NCBI GenBank assembly: GCA_902537215.1
Contig: CACBAM010000003.1
Coordinates: 124,001-188,000 of the forward strand
Reading direction: 5' to 3'
DNA from: an uncultured Alphaproteobacteria bacterium
Lineage (GTDB): Bacteria > Pseudomonadota > Alphaproteobacteria > Rhodobacterales > Rhodobacteraceae
Length of the DNA: 64,000 nucleotides
The notes beneath the pieces were generated by a model. It was given only the letters and a program-made list of their open reading frames with translations, had not been told where the DNA came from and did not search any database. Each line of letters begins with the position of its first letter. The stretch's first letter is position 1. The position numbers and the translations under genes are program-made. Shown piece after piece: positions 7,774 through 15,917 of this stretch.

Positions 7774-9152
7774 GCATAGCGGTATATGATAGAGAGGTTT
7801 CTTTTCAAGAGATCTATCAAAGCGTTGAAAAAAAAGCACACTACCAGAAGTTAATTACCCTGGTGTCCATAGGAGCGATTCTATTATATTTTGTTTTTTC
7901 GATTATTCAGTTTGATTTAGGCAGTATATCGAGAAAATGGAGTCCAGAGAGAGCATCGCGATTATTTTTGGATACATACGCGCACAAAGACCATGTGGTA
8001 ATGAACTGGAAGGACACTTCGAAGATATCTGTTAATTTTGAAGGAGATTATAGATATCAGTACCCTAGTTTCCCTGAGTGGTTAGAACGCATAGGAGATG
8101 GGAAAGACATCGCTATCCTTACTTTTAACAGTGGTAGCAAGGCAATCTTTAGAGACGATAAAATAATTTTCGAACAAAGTAAGAGTGAAGATAGAAAATT
8201 TATTTTTGGAATAGGGAACAACGGAAAGCCTTACGCAGAAGCTTATGATAACGATGGAAACGAAAAAGATCTTCCTAACTGGATAAGAGTTACTGAGTCA
8301 AAGGTAGAAGTAAGACCATCACTTTACGAGAGGATTCAAATATATAAGAGAAAGGTGGAAGTACATAGATATGAATTCGGATGGAAGTATTTTTGGTTCG
8401 ATTTTTTCAGCCCACTGAAAGATTATTCGCTTCCAGAGGCCTTATCGCTCATTTTTAGTAATGAAAGAATAGAACCTGACAAAACTAATTTTGAATTAGT
8501 TTTCTCTGAAATCAGTGATAACGAACAATGGATGCACGGTACAGTCCTGTTCTCGATCTTGGAAACATTGCTTATGGCTGTTTTGGGCACGCTTTTGGCG
8601 TCTTTGCTCGGTTTGCCGCTCGCATTTCTGGCAGCATATAATATAACACCCTTCAAATTTGTTCGATTCTCGCTTCGTAGACTTTTTGATATGCTACGAG
8701 GAATAGACATGATCATTTGGTGCTTAATATTTGTAAGATCATTTGGCCCCGGTCTTTTCACAGGAATATTTGCGATAGCTTTCACCGATACAGGAACGTT
8801 GGGAAAGTTGATGTCGGAAGCAATAGAAAACGCTGATAATAAACAGCAGGAGGGTGTCAAATCTACTGGAGCATCAACTATACTCCAGCATAGATTTGGT
8901 ATTATTCCCCAGATAATGCCTGTTTTTATATCTCAGTCACTGTACTATCTGGAATCCAACACAAGAGGAGCGGTTATATTAGGTGCTATGGGCGCTGGAG
9001 GTATAGGCCTTCAACTTCTTGGGGCTATAAGAACGGGTAATGATTTTGAAAACGTTGGTTATATGGCAGTGTTAATTGTGCTACTGGTAACAGTCATGGA
9101 TCAAATGTCAGCATTTTTGAGACGTTTTTTAATTGGAATAGAAAAAAATTAA
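7770..9152 (+). CDS. phnE: Phosphonate ABC importer permease PhnE2 with long extracytoplasmic insert
   Basis: 460 residues, much longer than PhnE1. After a first membrane helix (about residues 27-47) comes a soluble, charged stretch of roughly 190 residues with no membrane segments, then a permease domain of about 200 residues with the coupling loop EAIENADNKQQEGVKSTGA. Paired short and long PhnE proteins occur in alphaproteobacterial phn operons. The insert is probably periplasmic and might meet PhnD or the outer periplasm; its role is unknown. It overlaps PhnE1 by four bases and is followed 12 bp later by a secreted unknown protein. Confidence 0.9.
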   Translation: MSIAVYDREVSFQEIYQSVEKKAHYQKLITLVSIGAILLYFVFSIIQFDLGSISRKWSPERASRLFLDTYAHKDHVVMNWKDTSKISVNFEGDYRYQYPSFPEWLERIGDGKDIAILTFNSGSKAIFRDDKIIFEQSKSEDRKFIFGIGNNGKPYAEAYDNDGNEKDLPNWIRVTESKVEVRPSLYERIQIYKRKVEVHRYEFGWKYFWFDFFSPLKDYSLPEALSLIFSNERIEPDKTNFELVFSEISDNEQWMHGTVLFSILETLLMAVLGTLLASLLGLPLAFLAAYNITPFKFVRFSLRRLFDMLRGIDMIIWCLIFVRSFGPGLFTGIFAIAFTDTGTLGKLMSEAIENADNKQQEGVKSTGASTILQHRFGIIPQIMPVFISQSLYYLESNTRGAVILGAMGAGGIGLQLLGAIRTGNDFENVGYMAVLIVLLVTVMDQMSAFLRRFLIGIEKN

Positions 9153-9164
9153 AAGGAGGTTTGG

Positions 9165-9587
9165 ATGAAGGTTTTACTGACATTTTTTGTGTTATTTTGT
9201 AGTGTCACTCTCGGTTTCGGTCAGGAACAGAAGGCTGGCAATGAGGCCAGTAGAAATACAGAGGAAACGTTTCAAAAGATAATAGACCAATGTGATAATA
9301 CAGAGATTTTAGTTCTTAGAGCAAAAATTAGACTTGAAATCAGTAGAGCTACTGAGTCCGCTGGGAAAGACGCAATGGGAATGTTAGAAAGTGCATACAA
9401 AGTTTGTGGTGAAGGACAAGTTGAAAAAGCTGTTGAAATGGCAAAAAATGCTTATGAAATTGCTCGACAAGGAGTTACGGATAAATTTGGTCAGGTGGGA
9501 GATAATGCGGTGACTGAAGTTCAAAAAAACAGTGAGGATAAAAAAGTTAATAAGGAAGAACAAAAACCTTGGTGGAAGTTTTGGTGA
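9165..9587 (+). CDS. Small secreted protein of the phosphonate operon, unknown function
   Basis: 140 residues with a clear Sec signal peptide (MKVLLTFFVLFCSVTLGFG, cleavage near residue 19-20). The mature part is polar and helical with two cysteines (in DQCDN and YKVCGEG) that could form a disulfide, and it ends in an aromatic/basic tail KPWWKFW. I recognise no family. An AAAAGGAGG ribosome site precedes it and it lies 12 bp after phnE2, so it is surely co-transcribed with the importer. A periplasmic accessory role in uptake or envelope remodelling is a guess from context. Confidence 0.75.
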   Translation: MKVLLTFFVLFCSVTLGFGQEQKAGNEASRNTEETFQKIIDQCDNTEILVLRAKIRLEISRATESAGKDAMGMLESAYKVCGEGQVEKAVEMAKNAYEIARQGVTDKFGQVGDNAVTEVQKNSEDKKVNKEEQKPWWKFW

Positions 9588-9609
9588 ATTAGAATTTCAA
9601 GACCAAAGC

Positions 9610-10227
9610 ATGACAAAAAATCTCTCAATCGAAAAACCGCTTATACACCAAGAGTGCAGCATAAAGAATAGCAACTTTGGACGCTTTGTAGAGATTGGAA
9701 TGGGTACGCATCTTCTAAATGCGTTTGTCGGTGATTACTCTTACTGTGCAAGATATTGTGATTTTGCGAATGTTGAGATAGGGAAATTCTCTAATATAGC
9801 AAGCTTCGTTAGGATCGGTCCAACAGACCATCCTATGGATAAAGCATCTTTGCACCATTTTCTTTACCGCTCTAATGATTACTGGAAGGACCAGAAAGAG
9901 GATCACGAATTTTTTGCTGCCCGAGAAGCAAGAATGGCTAATGTTGGCCATGATACCTGGTTAGGCCATGGCTCAATTATTAAACCAGAAGTAATTATTG
10001 GACATGGCTCAATTATTGGAGCAGGAAGTGTTGTTACAAAAAATATTAAACCATATTCAATAGTGGCAGGAAATCCTGCAAGGCTTATAAGAATGCGATT
10101 TAACGATAAAGTTGTTGATCAACTTATGGAAATGTCTTGGTGGGATTGGGATCATGATACGATAGGTCAACGGTTAAAGGATTTTAGAGAACTTTCAGTA
10201 GAGAGCTTCATAGAGAAGTTTTCTTAA
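9610..10227 (+). CDS. Phosphonate-associated left-handed beta-helix (hexapeptide) acyltransferase
   Basis: 205 residues from the ATG at 9610; the open frame extends upstream into the preceding gene but the family start fits here. Hexapeptide repeats fold as in xenobiotic/chloramphenicol-type acetyltransferases, with VGHDTWLGHGSIIKPEVIIG and the terminal GAGSVVTKNIKPYSIVAGNP. A candidate catalytic histidine lies in GPTDHPMDKASLHHF. Members found in phosphonate operons are thought to acetylate aminophosphonates or related intermediates; the actual acceptor is unknown. It ends four bases into the 3' end of the convergent phnM gene. Confidence 0.82.
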   Translation: MTKNLSIEKPLIHQECSIKNSNFGRFVEIGMGTHLLNAFVGDYSYCARYCDFANVEIGKFSNIASFVRIGPTDHPMDKASLHHFLYRSNDYWKDQKEDHEFFAAREARMANVGHDTWLGHGSIIKPEVIIGHGSIIGAGSVVTKNIKPYSIVAGNPARLIRMRFNDKVVDQLMEMSWWDWDHDTIGQRLKDFRELSVESFIEKFS

Positions 10228-11381
10228 GCAGCGCTTAAACTACCCACGAGCTCATCAGACACAAAAAAAGGAATTCCCCTACAGAAGACAGCGACAATTT
10301 TTCTATTATCGGGGTTTAATATCAGTAAGTCAGCTCGGGCATTATCTACTAACTCTCCTCTATCAGCTAAATTTAAAAGCCTAGCTGGATTAGTCGAGAT
10401 CATCTTATACGAGTTCTCAAATGACCTAACCTTCATATCAGCCATCTTCCATACCGACTCTAAGAGCGCTGGGTAGTAGTAATCAGAAACCAAGCAGTCA
10501 ACTAGATCACTTTTAACTAAATTTATTGCATCTATGTTTCCAGCTTGTGATCCTCCTCTCATGATATTTGGTGCTCCCATTATGACACCGTTGTTATTTT
10601 TCTTTGCTGCCTCAGCCGCTTGCAAAGTTGTTGGAAATTCGCAGATGTAAGCCCCGAGTGAATTATAATACTCTCTGTCTGAAGGGCTATCGTCATCATG
10701 TGATCCAAGGGTAATGTTTCTTCTTTTCAGTTCTCCTGAGAGTTCTTCAAGAAACCCCTTAACTCTCACATTATTCTTCAAGTAACCCTTTACAATGTTC
10801 ATATGTTGCTCGCCAGTTCTACCTGTTTGACCAGCCCAAGCCTCGATCCTCGGTTTATCGTTTTCCCACTTTTTAATTGCCTCAGGCAAATGGTTATTAA
10901 AGACTAAGTAATCAATATTAAATTGATCTATAAGATCAATAAGATATTTTTTCTCGTCAATCAGGTGTGTTTCAAATCTTATTTGAAGCCGTAGATCGGG
11001 CATAAAGTCATTTTTTAGTATTTTTAAAGACGTTAGCAATTCAGTAGTAAACTCAGGACTTCTGTATCCACCTTCCCAAGAATAGCATTGGGCTAAATAG
11101 GCAGTGGTAATTCCATTATATATTAATTCGTTACTTAAATTTTTGAGGGCTATTGTATGTTTTACCGGAGCAGAAGGTCTTGGGAATAAGTGGCGTTCGA
11201 AGCCATCCCCATGAAGATCTATTATTCCGGGAAGAACGTAGAAATTCCCCATGTTATAATGCCTGTATGGGCTACTCTCCCTATCTAATTGAATTTTACC
11301 TTGTTCAATGGTTAAGCTTCCCTTTTGAAGTTTGCCATCAATTAAAACGTTAGAGCTAGAGAAAGAAAAATCAGAACACAT
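10224..11381 (-). CDS. phnM: PhnM-like ribosyl-phosphonate triphosphate diphosphatase, first copy
   Basis: 385 residues, amidohydrolase fold. The metal-binding His-x-Asp is His57-Gly-Asp59 in IDLHGDGFERH. Further family strings are LGSHDDDSPSD, CEFPTTLQAAEA and MGAPNIMRGGSQAGN. PhnM hydrolyses alpha-D-ribose 1-methylphosphonate 5-triphosphate to the 5-phosphate and diphosphate before C-P cleavage. A second, more canonical PhnM is at 19500. The two are clearly divergent, so this one may have a different ribosyl-phosphonate substrate. It sits outside the main C-P lyase operon, transcribed towards the importer, with its own triple Pho-box array 23 bp before the ATG; the short distance suggests a very short or absent leader. 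Confidence 0.87.
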   Translation of the reverse strand: MCSDFSFSSSNVLIDGKLQKGSLTIEQGKIQLDRESSPYRHYNMGNFYVLPGIIDLHGDGFERHLFPRPSAPVKHTIALKNLSNELIYNGITTAYLAQCYSWEGGYRSPEFTTELLTSLKILKNDFMPDLRLQIRFETHLIDEKKYLIDLIDQFNIDYLVFNNHLPEAIKKWENDKPRIEAWAGQTGRTGEQHMNIVKGYLKNNVRVKGFLEELSGELKRRNITLGSHDDDSPSDREYYNSLGAYICEFPTTLQAAEAAKKNNNGVIMGAPNIMRGGSQAGNIDAINLVKSDLVDCLVSDYYYPALLESVWKMADMKVRSFENSYKMISTNPARLLNLADRGELVDNARADLLILNPDNRKIVAVFCRGIPFFVSDELVGSLSAA

Positions 11382-11403
11382 AGTATCGGTTTACATTTAA
11401 ATT

Positions 11404-11432
11404 ATGACAAGAATGTTACAAAAAGTTTACAA
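11404..11432 (-). promoter_or_regulatory. Triple Pho-box array upstream of the first phnM
   Basis: On the reverse strand the half sites read TTGTAAA-N4-TTGTAAC-N4-TTGTCAT, three 7-mers with an 11-bp period, the last matching the PhoB consensus at 6/7. It lies 23 bp before the phnM ATG. A -10-like TGTAAA about eight bp after the array would start transcription within a few bases of the start codon. Confidence 0.65.
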
Positions 11433-11485
11433 AAATTTCTCAAATTTTAAGGTTACTTTCCTAATACTACTGATATCGTCATAGG

Positions 11486-12706
11486 ATGACTTTGTGGAAG
11501 ATTTTCATTACATTTCTTTCTTTAGGCTTTACATCCTTTGGAGGACCTACCGCCCATATAGGTTTTTTTAGAGAAAAGTTTGTAGAGCGGATGAAGATTA
11601 TCGATGATATGAGATTCACGCATTTACTATCGATAACACAAGCATTGCCAGGACCAACTTCGAGTCAATTAGCATTAGCTATTGGGCTGCAGCAAGGAGG
11701 GATTATTAGTGGTCACCTAGCCTTATTAGCATTCAGCCTACCATCAACTTTTATAATGATTGCTTTTGCTCTATTTATATCCAACGATTTGGTGGTTTTA
11801 AGTTCCTTAACTATTGTTGGATTATCGTCCATCTCTATTCCTATCGTGGGGAAGGCGGTCTATTCAATGTTTAAGATGTTTTGTAATGATAAAATGGACA
11901 AAATAGGGTTTATAATTTTTTCCGGTATTTTAATTTTTACTAACTTATTACTATACCCTATCGCGATTCTTCTTATTGGCTGGATATATGGTGTGCTTTC
12001 AACCAATGACACTGTTAAAGGACCAAACTTTTCTAACCAGTTGAAAATAGGGAACAGTATACATTCTATTCTCTGTCTTTTTATTCTTGTGATTTTATTA
12101 ATTTTTTCGAATGTTATCAGTTTAGAAGGCGTTCCTGCAATATGCCGGGACTTTTTCAATATGAGTTTTTTGGTTTTTGGAGGTGGTCACGTTGTGCTCC
12201 CGTTGTTAGAGGGTGTAGTTGTCCAGAATGGCTTTATATCTTCGGAAGATTTTATGCTTGGCTATGGAATGGCCCAAGCTATTCCTGGACCACTATTTTC
12301 TTTTGCTGCGTATCTTGGTGCTCTATTAGGCGACGTGTCAGATCAGAAAAAGCTCTTGTACTCATTAATTCTACTAATTTCTCTTTATGGCTCCACCTTA
12401 CTTCTCGTAGCTCCTGCAATAAACTTTTGGAATGTTCTTCAAAGACATAGAGTTTTTCTGCGGGGAATAAGGGGAGTAAATGTAGCTGTAACCTCAATTC
12501 TATTTGTAAGTTTTTTGGCTTTTGTTATACCATCGATAGCTACATCAGAAACATCGATTATTTTAATTCTAATTTCTTTCATCCTGATTTTTTATCTACG
12601 GATGTCACCTTGGCTATCTCTTATTTTTTTAGGCCTTATGGGCGCTTGCTTCACTCAACTTAAACATTACGGATTGGATTTAAATACATTAACGAATATT
12701 ATTTAA
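11486..12706 (+). CDS. chrA: Chromate-transporter (CHR) family membrane protein
   Basis: 406 residues, two homologous halves typical of long-chain CHR proteins. The N-terminal signature is recognisable in FTSFGGPTAHIGFFREKFV and in QALPGPTSSQLA, repeated in the second half as MAQAIPGPLFSFAAYLG. About ten membrane helices are seen. Family members export chromate or move other oxyanions; in this phosphorus-related setting another anion may be the true substrate, but nothing in the sequence shows this. It is divergent from the first phnM and followed by a rho-independent-like hairpin at 12741-12774. Confidence 0.86.
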   Translation: MTLWKIFITFLSLGFTSFGGPTAHIGFFREKFVERMKIIDDMRFTHLLSITQALPGPTSSQLALAIGLQQGGIISGHLALLAFSLPSTFIMIAFALFISNDLVVLSSLTIVGLSSISIPIVGKAVYSMFKMFCNDKMDKIGFIIFSGILIFTNLLLYPIAILLIGWIYGVLSTNDTVKGPNFSNQLKIGNSIHSILCLFILVILLIFSNVISLEGVPAICRDFFNMSFLVFGGGHVVLPLLEGVVVQNGFISSEDFMLGYGMAQAIPGPLFSFAAYLGALLGDVSDQKKLLYSLILLISLYGSTLLLVAPAINFWNVLQRHRVFLRGIRGVNVAVTSILFVSFLAFVIPSIATSETSIILILISFILIFYLRMSPWLSLIFLGLMGACFTQLKHYGLDLNTLTNII

Positions 12707-12857
12707 ACCCAGATCTATTGACGTGAACCGTGTTAGATATAAGAAGGCCTTGCCTGATTTTCTCGGCCTTTTTTACTTTTCCTAAAGCGTAAGCTTTCAA
12801 TAGCTTAATTTGCTTTTTTCTGAAAAAATCCTCTGACTTTACTGTTCGAAACCTCAT
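12699..12857 (-). CDS. Possible 52-residue basic protein
   Basis: A short reverse-strand frame with a strong ribosome site (GAGGGG five bases before the ATG). It encodes a lysine- and arginine-rich peptide beginning MRFRTVKSEDFFRKKQIKLL and ending in NRSGFK. It overlaps the last eight bases of chrA and covers the hairpin assigned as the chrA terminator, which weakens the case. I recognise no family. It is divergent from the Sel1 gene. Confidence 0.4.
   Translation of the reverse strand: MRFRTVKSEDFFRKKQIKLLKAYALGKVKKAEKIRQGLLISNTVHVNRSGFK
12741..12774 (+). terminator. Rho-independent-like terminator of chrA
   Basis: AAGAAGGCC pairs with GGCCTTTTT (one G-U pair) across a 15-nt loop, followed directly by further T residues. 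It lies 34 bp after the chrA stop. Confidence 0.55.
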
Positions 12858-12934
12858 TTTTCCCCTCAATTCGCCTATTTTTTAATTTATGATACATATA
12901 AATATAAAAAAATCAACAATAATAATGCTTTACT

Positions 12935-12963
12935 TAGTCATATTTCTGTCATATAAATGTCAT
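12935..12963 (+). promoter_or_regulatory. Triple Pho-box array at the Sel1-repeat gene
   Basis: The half sites TAGTCAT-N4-CTGTCAT-N4-ATGTCAT start at 12935, 12946 and 12957 (exact 11-bp period); the middle one is a perfect consensus. A -10-like TATTAT follows at 12971-12976, seven bp after the last half site, so transcription would begin near 12983, inside the longest open frame. Confidence 0.72.
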
Positions 12964-12967
12964 CATA

Positions 12968-13735
12968 ATGTATTATAAAAAAAAATACGCTAAGAAATCC
13001 CCATACATTTTAGTATTCATAGCATTTGTCTCGCTTTTAGTGATCGATTTAACTGGTAAAAAAAAAGAGAAAGATGATATTAGTTTCACGGAGCTCAGCT
13101 TCAATAAGGTAATGGCCTATTCGGGCCATCCGGAATATCAATACAAATTAGGAAGGGCGTATGATAAAGGGCTGTTGGTGTTACAAAATAATGAAGTGGC
13201 TATAAAATGGTATAAAAAAGCAGCAAAAAAAAAGCACCCTAAAGCTATGACTAACTTGGCATATTTTTATGATCAAGGATTAGTGCTAGAAAAAAACAAA
13301 GGTAGAGCTCTTGACCTTTATTTGGATGCTGCAAGGTTAGGTAATTCGGTGGCTCAATACAATGTGGCTCTCATGTACGAGAGTGGAGAAGGCTCTCCAG
13401 TAAATATTACAAGAGCAAAATATTGGTACCTTGTGGCTGCCGAGGGTGGAGATTATCATGCACAATATAACTTGGCGCTATTACTTGAAAAAGGTAAATG
13501 CATCAAGCAAGACCTCAAGAGAGCTCTTTATTGGTATGAAAAAGCTGCCTTATCAGGCTTAGTAGAGGCACAATTTAATTTAGGCTACATGCATCATATG
13601 GGAATCGGCACGAAGCAAAGCTTTTCCGAGGCAATGAAGTGGTATTTGTCGGCTGCTGATAATGGTGATAATGATGCAAAGTTCAATTTGGAGCAAATAA
13701 GGATTTTTCTTAAAGAAAAAGCTCATAGAACTTAA
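12968..13735 (+). CDS. Sel1-like tetratricopeptide repeat protein
   Basis: 255 residues from the first ATG: a basic N-terminus, one membrane helix (about residues 13-27), then from about residue 50 five or six Sel1-type repeats of about 36 residues (for example YQYKLGRAYDKG, AQYNVALMYESGEG, AQYNLALLLEKGK, AQFNLGYMHHMGIG). Sel1 proteins are protein-interaction scaffolds; the partner is unknown. The Pho-box array ends five bp before this ATG and its predicted -10 lies inside the frame, so translation may start later, for example at Met48 just before the repeats, giving a soluble protein, or the mRNA may come from another promoter. It directly precedes the C-P lyase operon. Confidence 0.8.
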   Translation: MYYKKKYAKKSPYILVFIAFVSLLVIDLTGKKKEKDDISFTELSFNKVMAYSGHPEYQYKLGRAYDKGLLVLQNNEVAIKWYKKAAKKKHPKAMTNLAYFYDQGLVLEKNKGRALDLYLDAARLGNSVAQYNVALMYESGEGSPVNITRAKYWYLVAAEGGDYHAQYNLALLLEKGKCIKQDLKRALYWYEKAALSGLVEAQFNLGYMHHMGIGTKQSFSEAMKWYLSAADNGDNDAKFNLEQIRIFLKEKAHRT

Positions 13736-13736
13736 T

Positions 13737-13754
13737 CTGTCATGTTCTTGTCAT
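13737..13754 (+). promoter_or_regulatory. Pho box of the C-P lyase operon
   Basis: CTGTCAT-N4-TTGTCAT at 13737-13754, 13/14 matches to the PhoB consensus, 69 bp before the phnG ATG and one bp after the Sel1 gene stop. An AT-rich -10-like stretch follows about ten bp later. Confidence 0.78.
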
Positions 13755-13823
13755 AATTTTCAAATAAATATCCAATTACAGGTTAGTTTGAAACCGATTT
13801 AATTATAAACCGTATGGGTAAGC

Positions 13824-14270
13824 ATGTCACTAGTCAGGTCTAAATGGTTGAGCTATTTAGCAAAATCATCTGAATCCGATCTCGTTGGGTTGTATGAGTC
13901 TACTGGGTTAGATCCGAGCTATACTTATCTGAGAAAACCGGAAATAGGCACAATTATGGCGACAGCGAGGATTGGAAACACTGGGCAAAAATTTAATGCA
14001 GGCGAAATTTCCGTTACGCGATGCTCTATTCAATTAGAAGACGGTAAGTTAGTTGGTCATGGATATGTGCAAGGTAGAAGTAAAAAGAAGTCGACAGTTG
14101 CTGCGCTATGTGACGCTTTAATGCAAAGCGATAAAAGGACCTTAATTGAAAGTAAAATAGTAATAAAACTAAAAGAAATTGAGAAAAAAAGACATGACTT
14201 AATTAAAAGAAAAGCAGAAAAAACAAAGGTGGATTTTTTTACTCTTGTGCGTGGAGAAGACGAAAAATGA
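13824..14270 (+). CDS. phnG: C-P lyase core subunit PhnG
   Basis: 148 residues, normal length. Family strings are visible: ARIGNTGQKFNAGEISVTRC, HGYVQGRSKKK, CDALMQSD and the C-terminal KVDFFTLVRGEDE. PhnG is part of the PhnGHIJ core complex and assists PhnI in coupling phosphonate to ribose 5-triphosphate from ATP. First gene of the phnGHIJKLN operon; its TGA overlaps the phnH ATG (ATGA). Expression is predicted from the Pho box at 13737. Confidence 0.95.
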   Translation: MSLVRSKWLSYLAKSSESDLVGLYESTGLDPSYTYLRKPEIGTIMATARIGNTGQKFNAGEISVTRCSIQLEDGKLVGHGYVQGRSKKKSTVAALCDALMQSDKRTLIESKIVIKLKEIEKKRHDLIKRKAEKTKVDFFTLVRGEDEK

Positions 14271-14830
14271 CAAATCCGCTTCCCTTCTTCCAAGACCAGT
14301 CCAAGGATGCTGCTAGAGCTTTTAGGATAGCGTTGAAAGCGATGGCAATGCCAGGAAAAATTCAGAATTTTCAGGTCATTGATGGACTTCCCACCCCTCT
14401 ATCTATCGCTGGTGCAACGCTTATATTAGTTTTTTGTGATTTTAATACTAAGATTTTTTTAGGAGAGACCTTTCGAAATAAAAATGTCGAGGATTGGATA
14501 AATTTTTATACCGGTGCAAAAATTTCTGGCGATAAAAATGTTGATTTCGCAGTGGGGCATATAGAGGAAGTACTACCTTTTCACGAATTTCCTATTGGTA
14601 CGGACGAGTATCCTGACAGGTCGGCCAATATTGTGATTGAAAACACAAGCAATGATGTAAAAAGTTTTTCTATAAATGGACCAGGGATTAAAGAGACGCT
14701 TCATGTAGATCTCCCGGAAAAGATTATTGAAAGAGAAAGTGCTATTAGTTTTCCTTTAGGAATTGATATTTTTTTGACAAAAGAAAATTTGGTTATGGGA
14801 CTGCCTAGAACAACAATTGTAGAGACATAA
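14267..14830 (+). CDS. phnH: C-P lyase core subunit PhnH
   Basis: 187 residues, typical length. Strings typical of PhnH include FRIALKAMAMPGKI near the N-terminus and the C-terminal FPLGIDIFLTKENLVMGLPR. PhnH is a structural subunit of the core complex with a PLP-transferase-like fold lacking catalysis. Overlaps phnG by four bases and is followed after one base by phnI. Confidence 0.95.
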   Translation: MTNPLPFFQDQSKDAARAFRIALKAMAMPGKIQNFQVIDGLPTPLSIAGATLILVFCDFNTKIFLGETFRNKNVEDWINFYTGAKISGDKNVDFAVGHIEEVLPFHEFPIGTDEYPDRSANIVIENTSNDVKSFSINGPGIKETLHVDLPEKIIERESAISFPLGIDIFLTKENLVMGLPRTTIVET

Positions 14831-14831
14831 T

Positions 14832-15917
14832 ATGTATGTAGCGGTAAAAGGAGGCGAAAGAGCGATTGATAATGCACATCGGTGGCTGGAGGATGAGCGT
14901 CGAGGAGACAGAAAAGTCACAGATTTGAGTGTCGATCAAATAAAGACTCAATTATCTTTATCAATAGCAAAAGTGATGGCTGAAGGTTCGCTATTTGATC
15001 CTGAGCTTGCGTCTTTAGCAATAAAGCAAGCTAGAGGAGATTTAATCGAAGCGATTTTTTTAATAAGAGCATACCGAACAACCTTACCAAGATTTGGAGT
15101 TGGGAAGCCTATAAATACGGACAAAATGATTGCTAAAAGAAGAATATCAGCGACGTTTAAGGACATTCCAGGAGGCCAGCTTCTTGGACCGACTTTTGAT
15201 TACACTCATCGACTTTTAGATTTCAAACTATTAGCTGATGGCAGCATCGATGAATTTGAGCCTGGAAAAGACACTGAACAAATGTTCCAACACGTCACTC
15301 AGTTCCTAAATAATGAAGGAATTATTGAGACAGAAGAGACATCATCTAGTGAAGCGGACTCGCCTGATCTCACTCGACAGCCTTTGGAAATTCCGGCTAA
15401 TAGAGCATTGCGGCTACAGGCTCTTACTCGAAGCGATGAAGGGTTTTTATTAGGTATGGCATACTCAACCCAAAGGGGGTTCGGAAGAAATCATCCATTC
15501 GTTGGTGAGCTAAGAATAGGACTTATATCTGTCGAATTTGAAATCCCAGAGCTAGGGTTTAATATAGAGATAGCTGAGATAGAGATCTCAGAATGCGAGA
15601 CGGTTAATCAATTTCTGGGCTCGAAGATCCATCCCCCTAAATTCACTAGAGGCTATGGTTTTGTTTTTGGTCAATCGGAGAGAAAAGCGATATCGATGGC
15701 TTTAGTTGATCGCGCTTTACGTTGGAAAGAATTGGGAGAGGTTAGCGATGGTGCCCCTGCACAAGATGAAGAGTTTGTTCTATATCATGGAGATAATATT
15801 CAAGCGACTGGTTTTGTAGAGCATATCAAACTTCCTCATTACGTCGATTTTCAGGCAGAACTAGAGCTAATTAGAAAGATAAGAAAGACAGCTTTTGAGG
15901 CAAAAAAAGATGAGTAA
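14832..15917 (+). CDS. phnI: C-P lyase subunit PhnI (purine ribonucleoside triphosphate:phosphonate transferase)
   Basis: 361 residues. Conserved strings: MYVAVKGGERAIDNAHRWL, ARGDLIEAIFLIRAYRTTLP, and GGQLLGPTFDYTHRLLDF. With PhnG, PhnH and PhnL it replaces the adenine of ATP by the phosphonate. The last eight bases overlap the phnJ start. Confidence 0.96.
   Translation: MYVAVKGGERAIDNAHRWLEDERRGDRKVTDLSVDQIKTQLSLSIAKVMAEGSLFDPELASLAIKQARGDLIEAIFLIRAYRTTLPRFGVGKPINTDKMIAKRRISATFKDIPGGQLLGPTFDYTHRLLDFKLLADGSIDEFEPGKDTEQMFQHVTQFLNNEGIIETEETSSSEADSPDLTRQPLEIPANRALRLQALTRSDEGFLLGMAYSTQRGFGRNHPFVGELRIGLISVEFEIPELGFNIEIAEIEISECETVNQFLGSKIHPPKFTRGYGFVFGQSERKAISMALVDRALRWKELGEVSDGAPAQDEEFVLYHGDNIQATGFVEHIKLPHYVDFQAELELIRKIRKTAFEAKKDE

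Noticed and set aside
8423-8860. 145-codon open frame on the minus strand
   Set aside because: Antisense to phnE2, serine-rich shadow without ribosome site.
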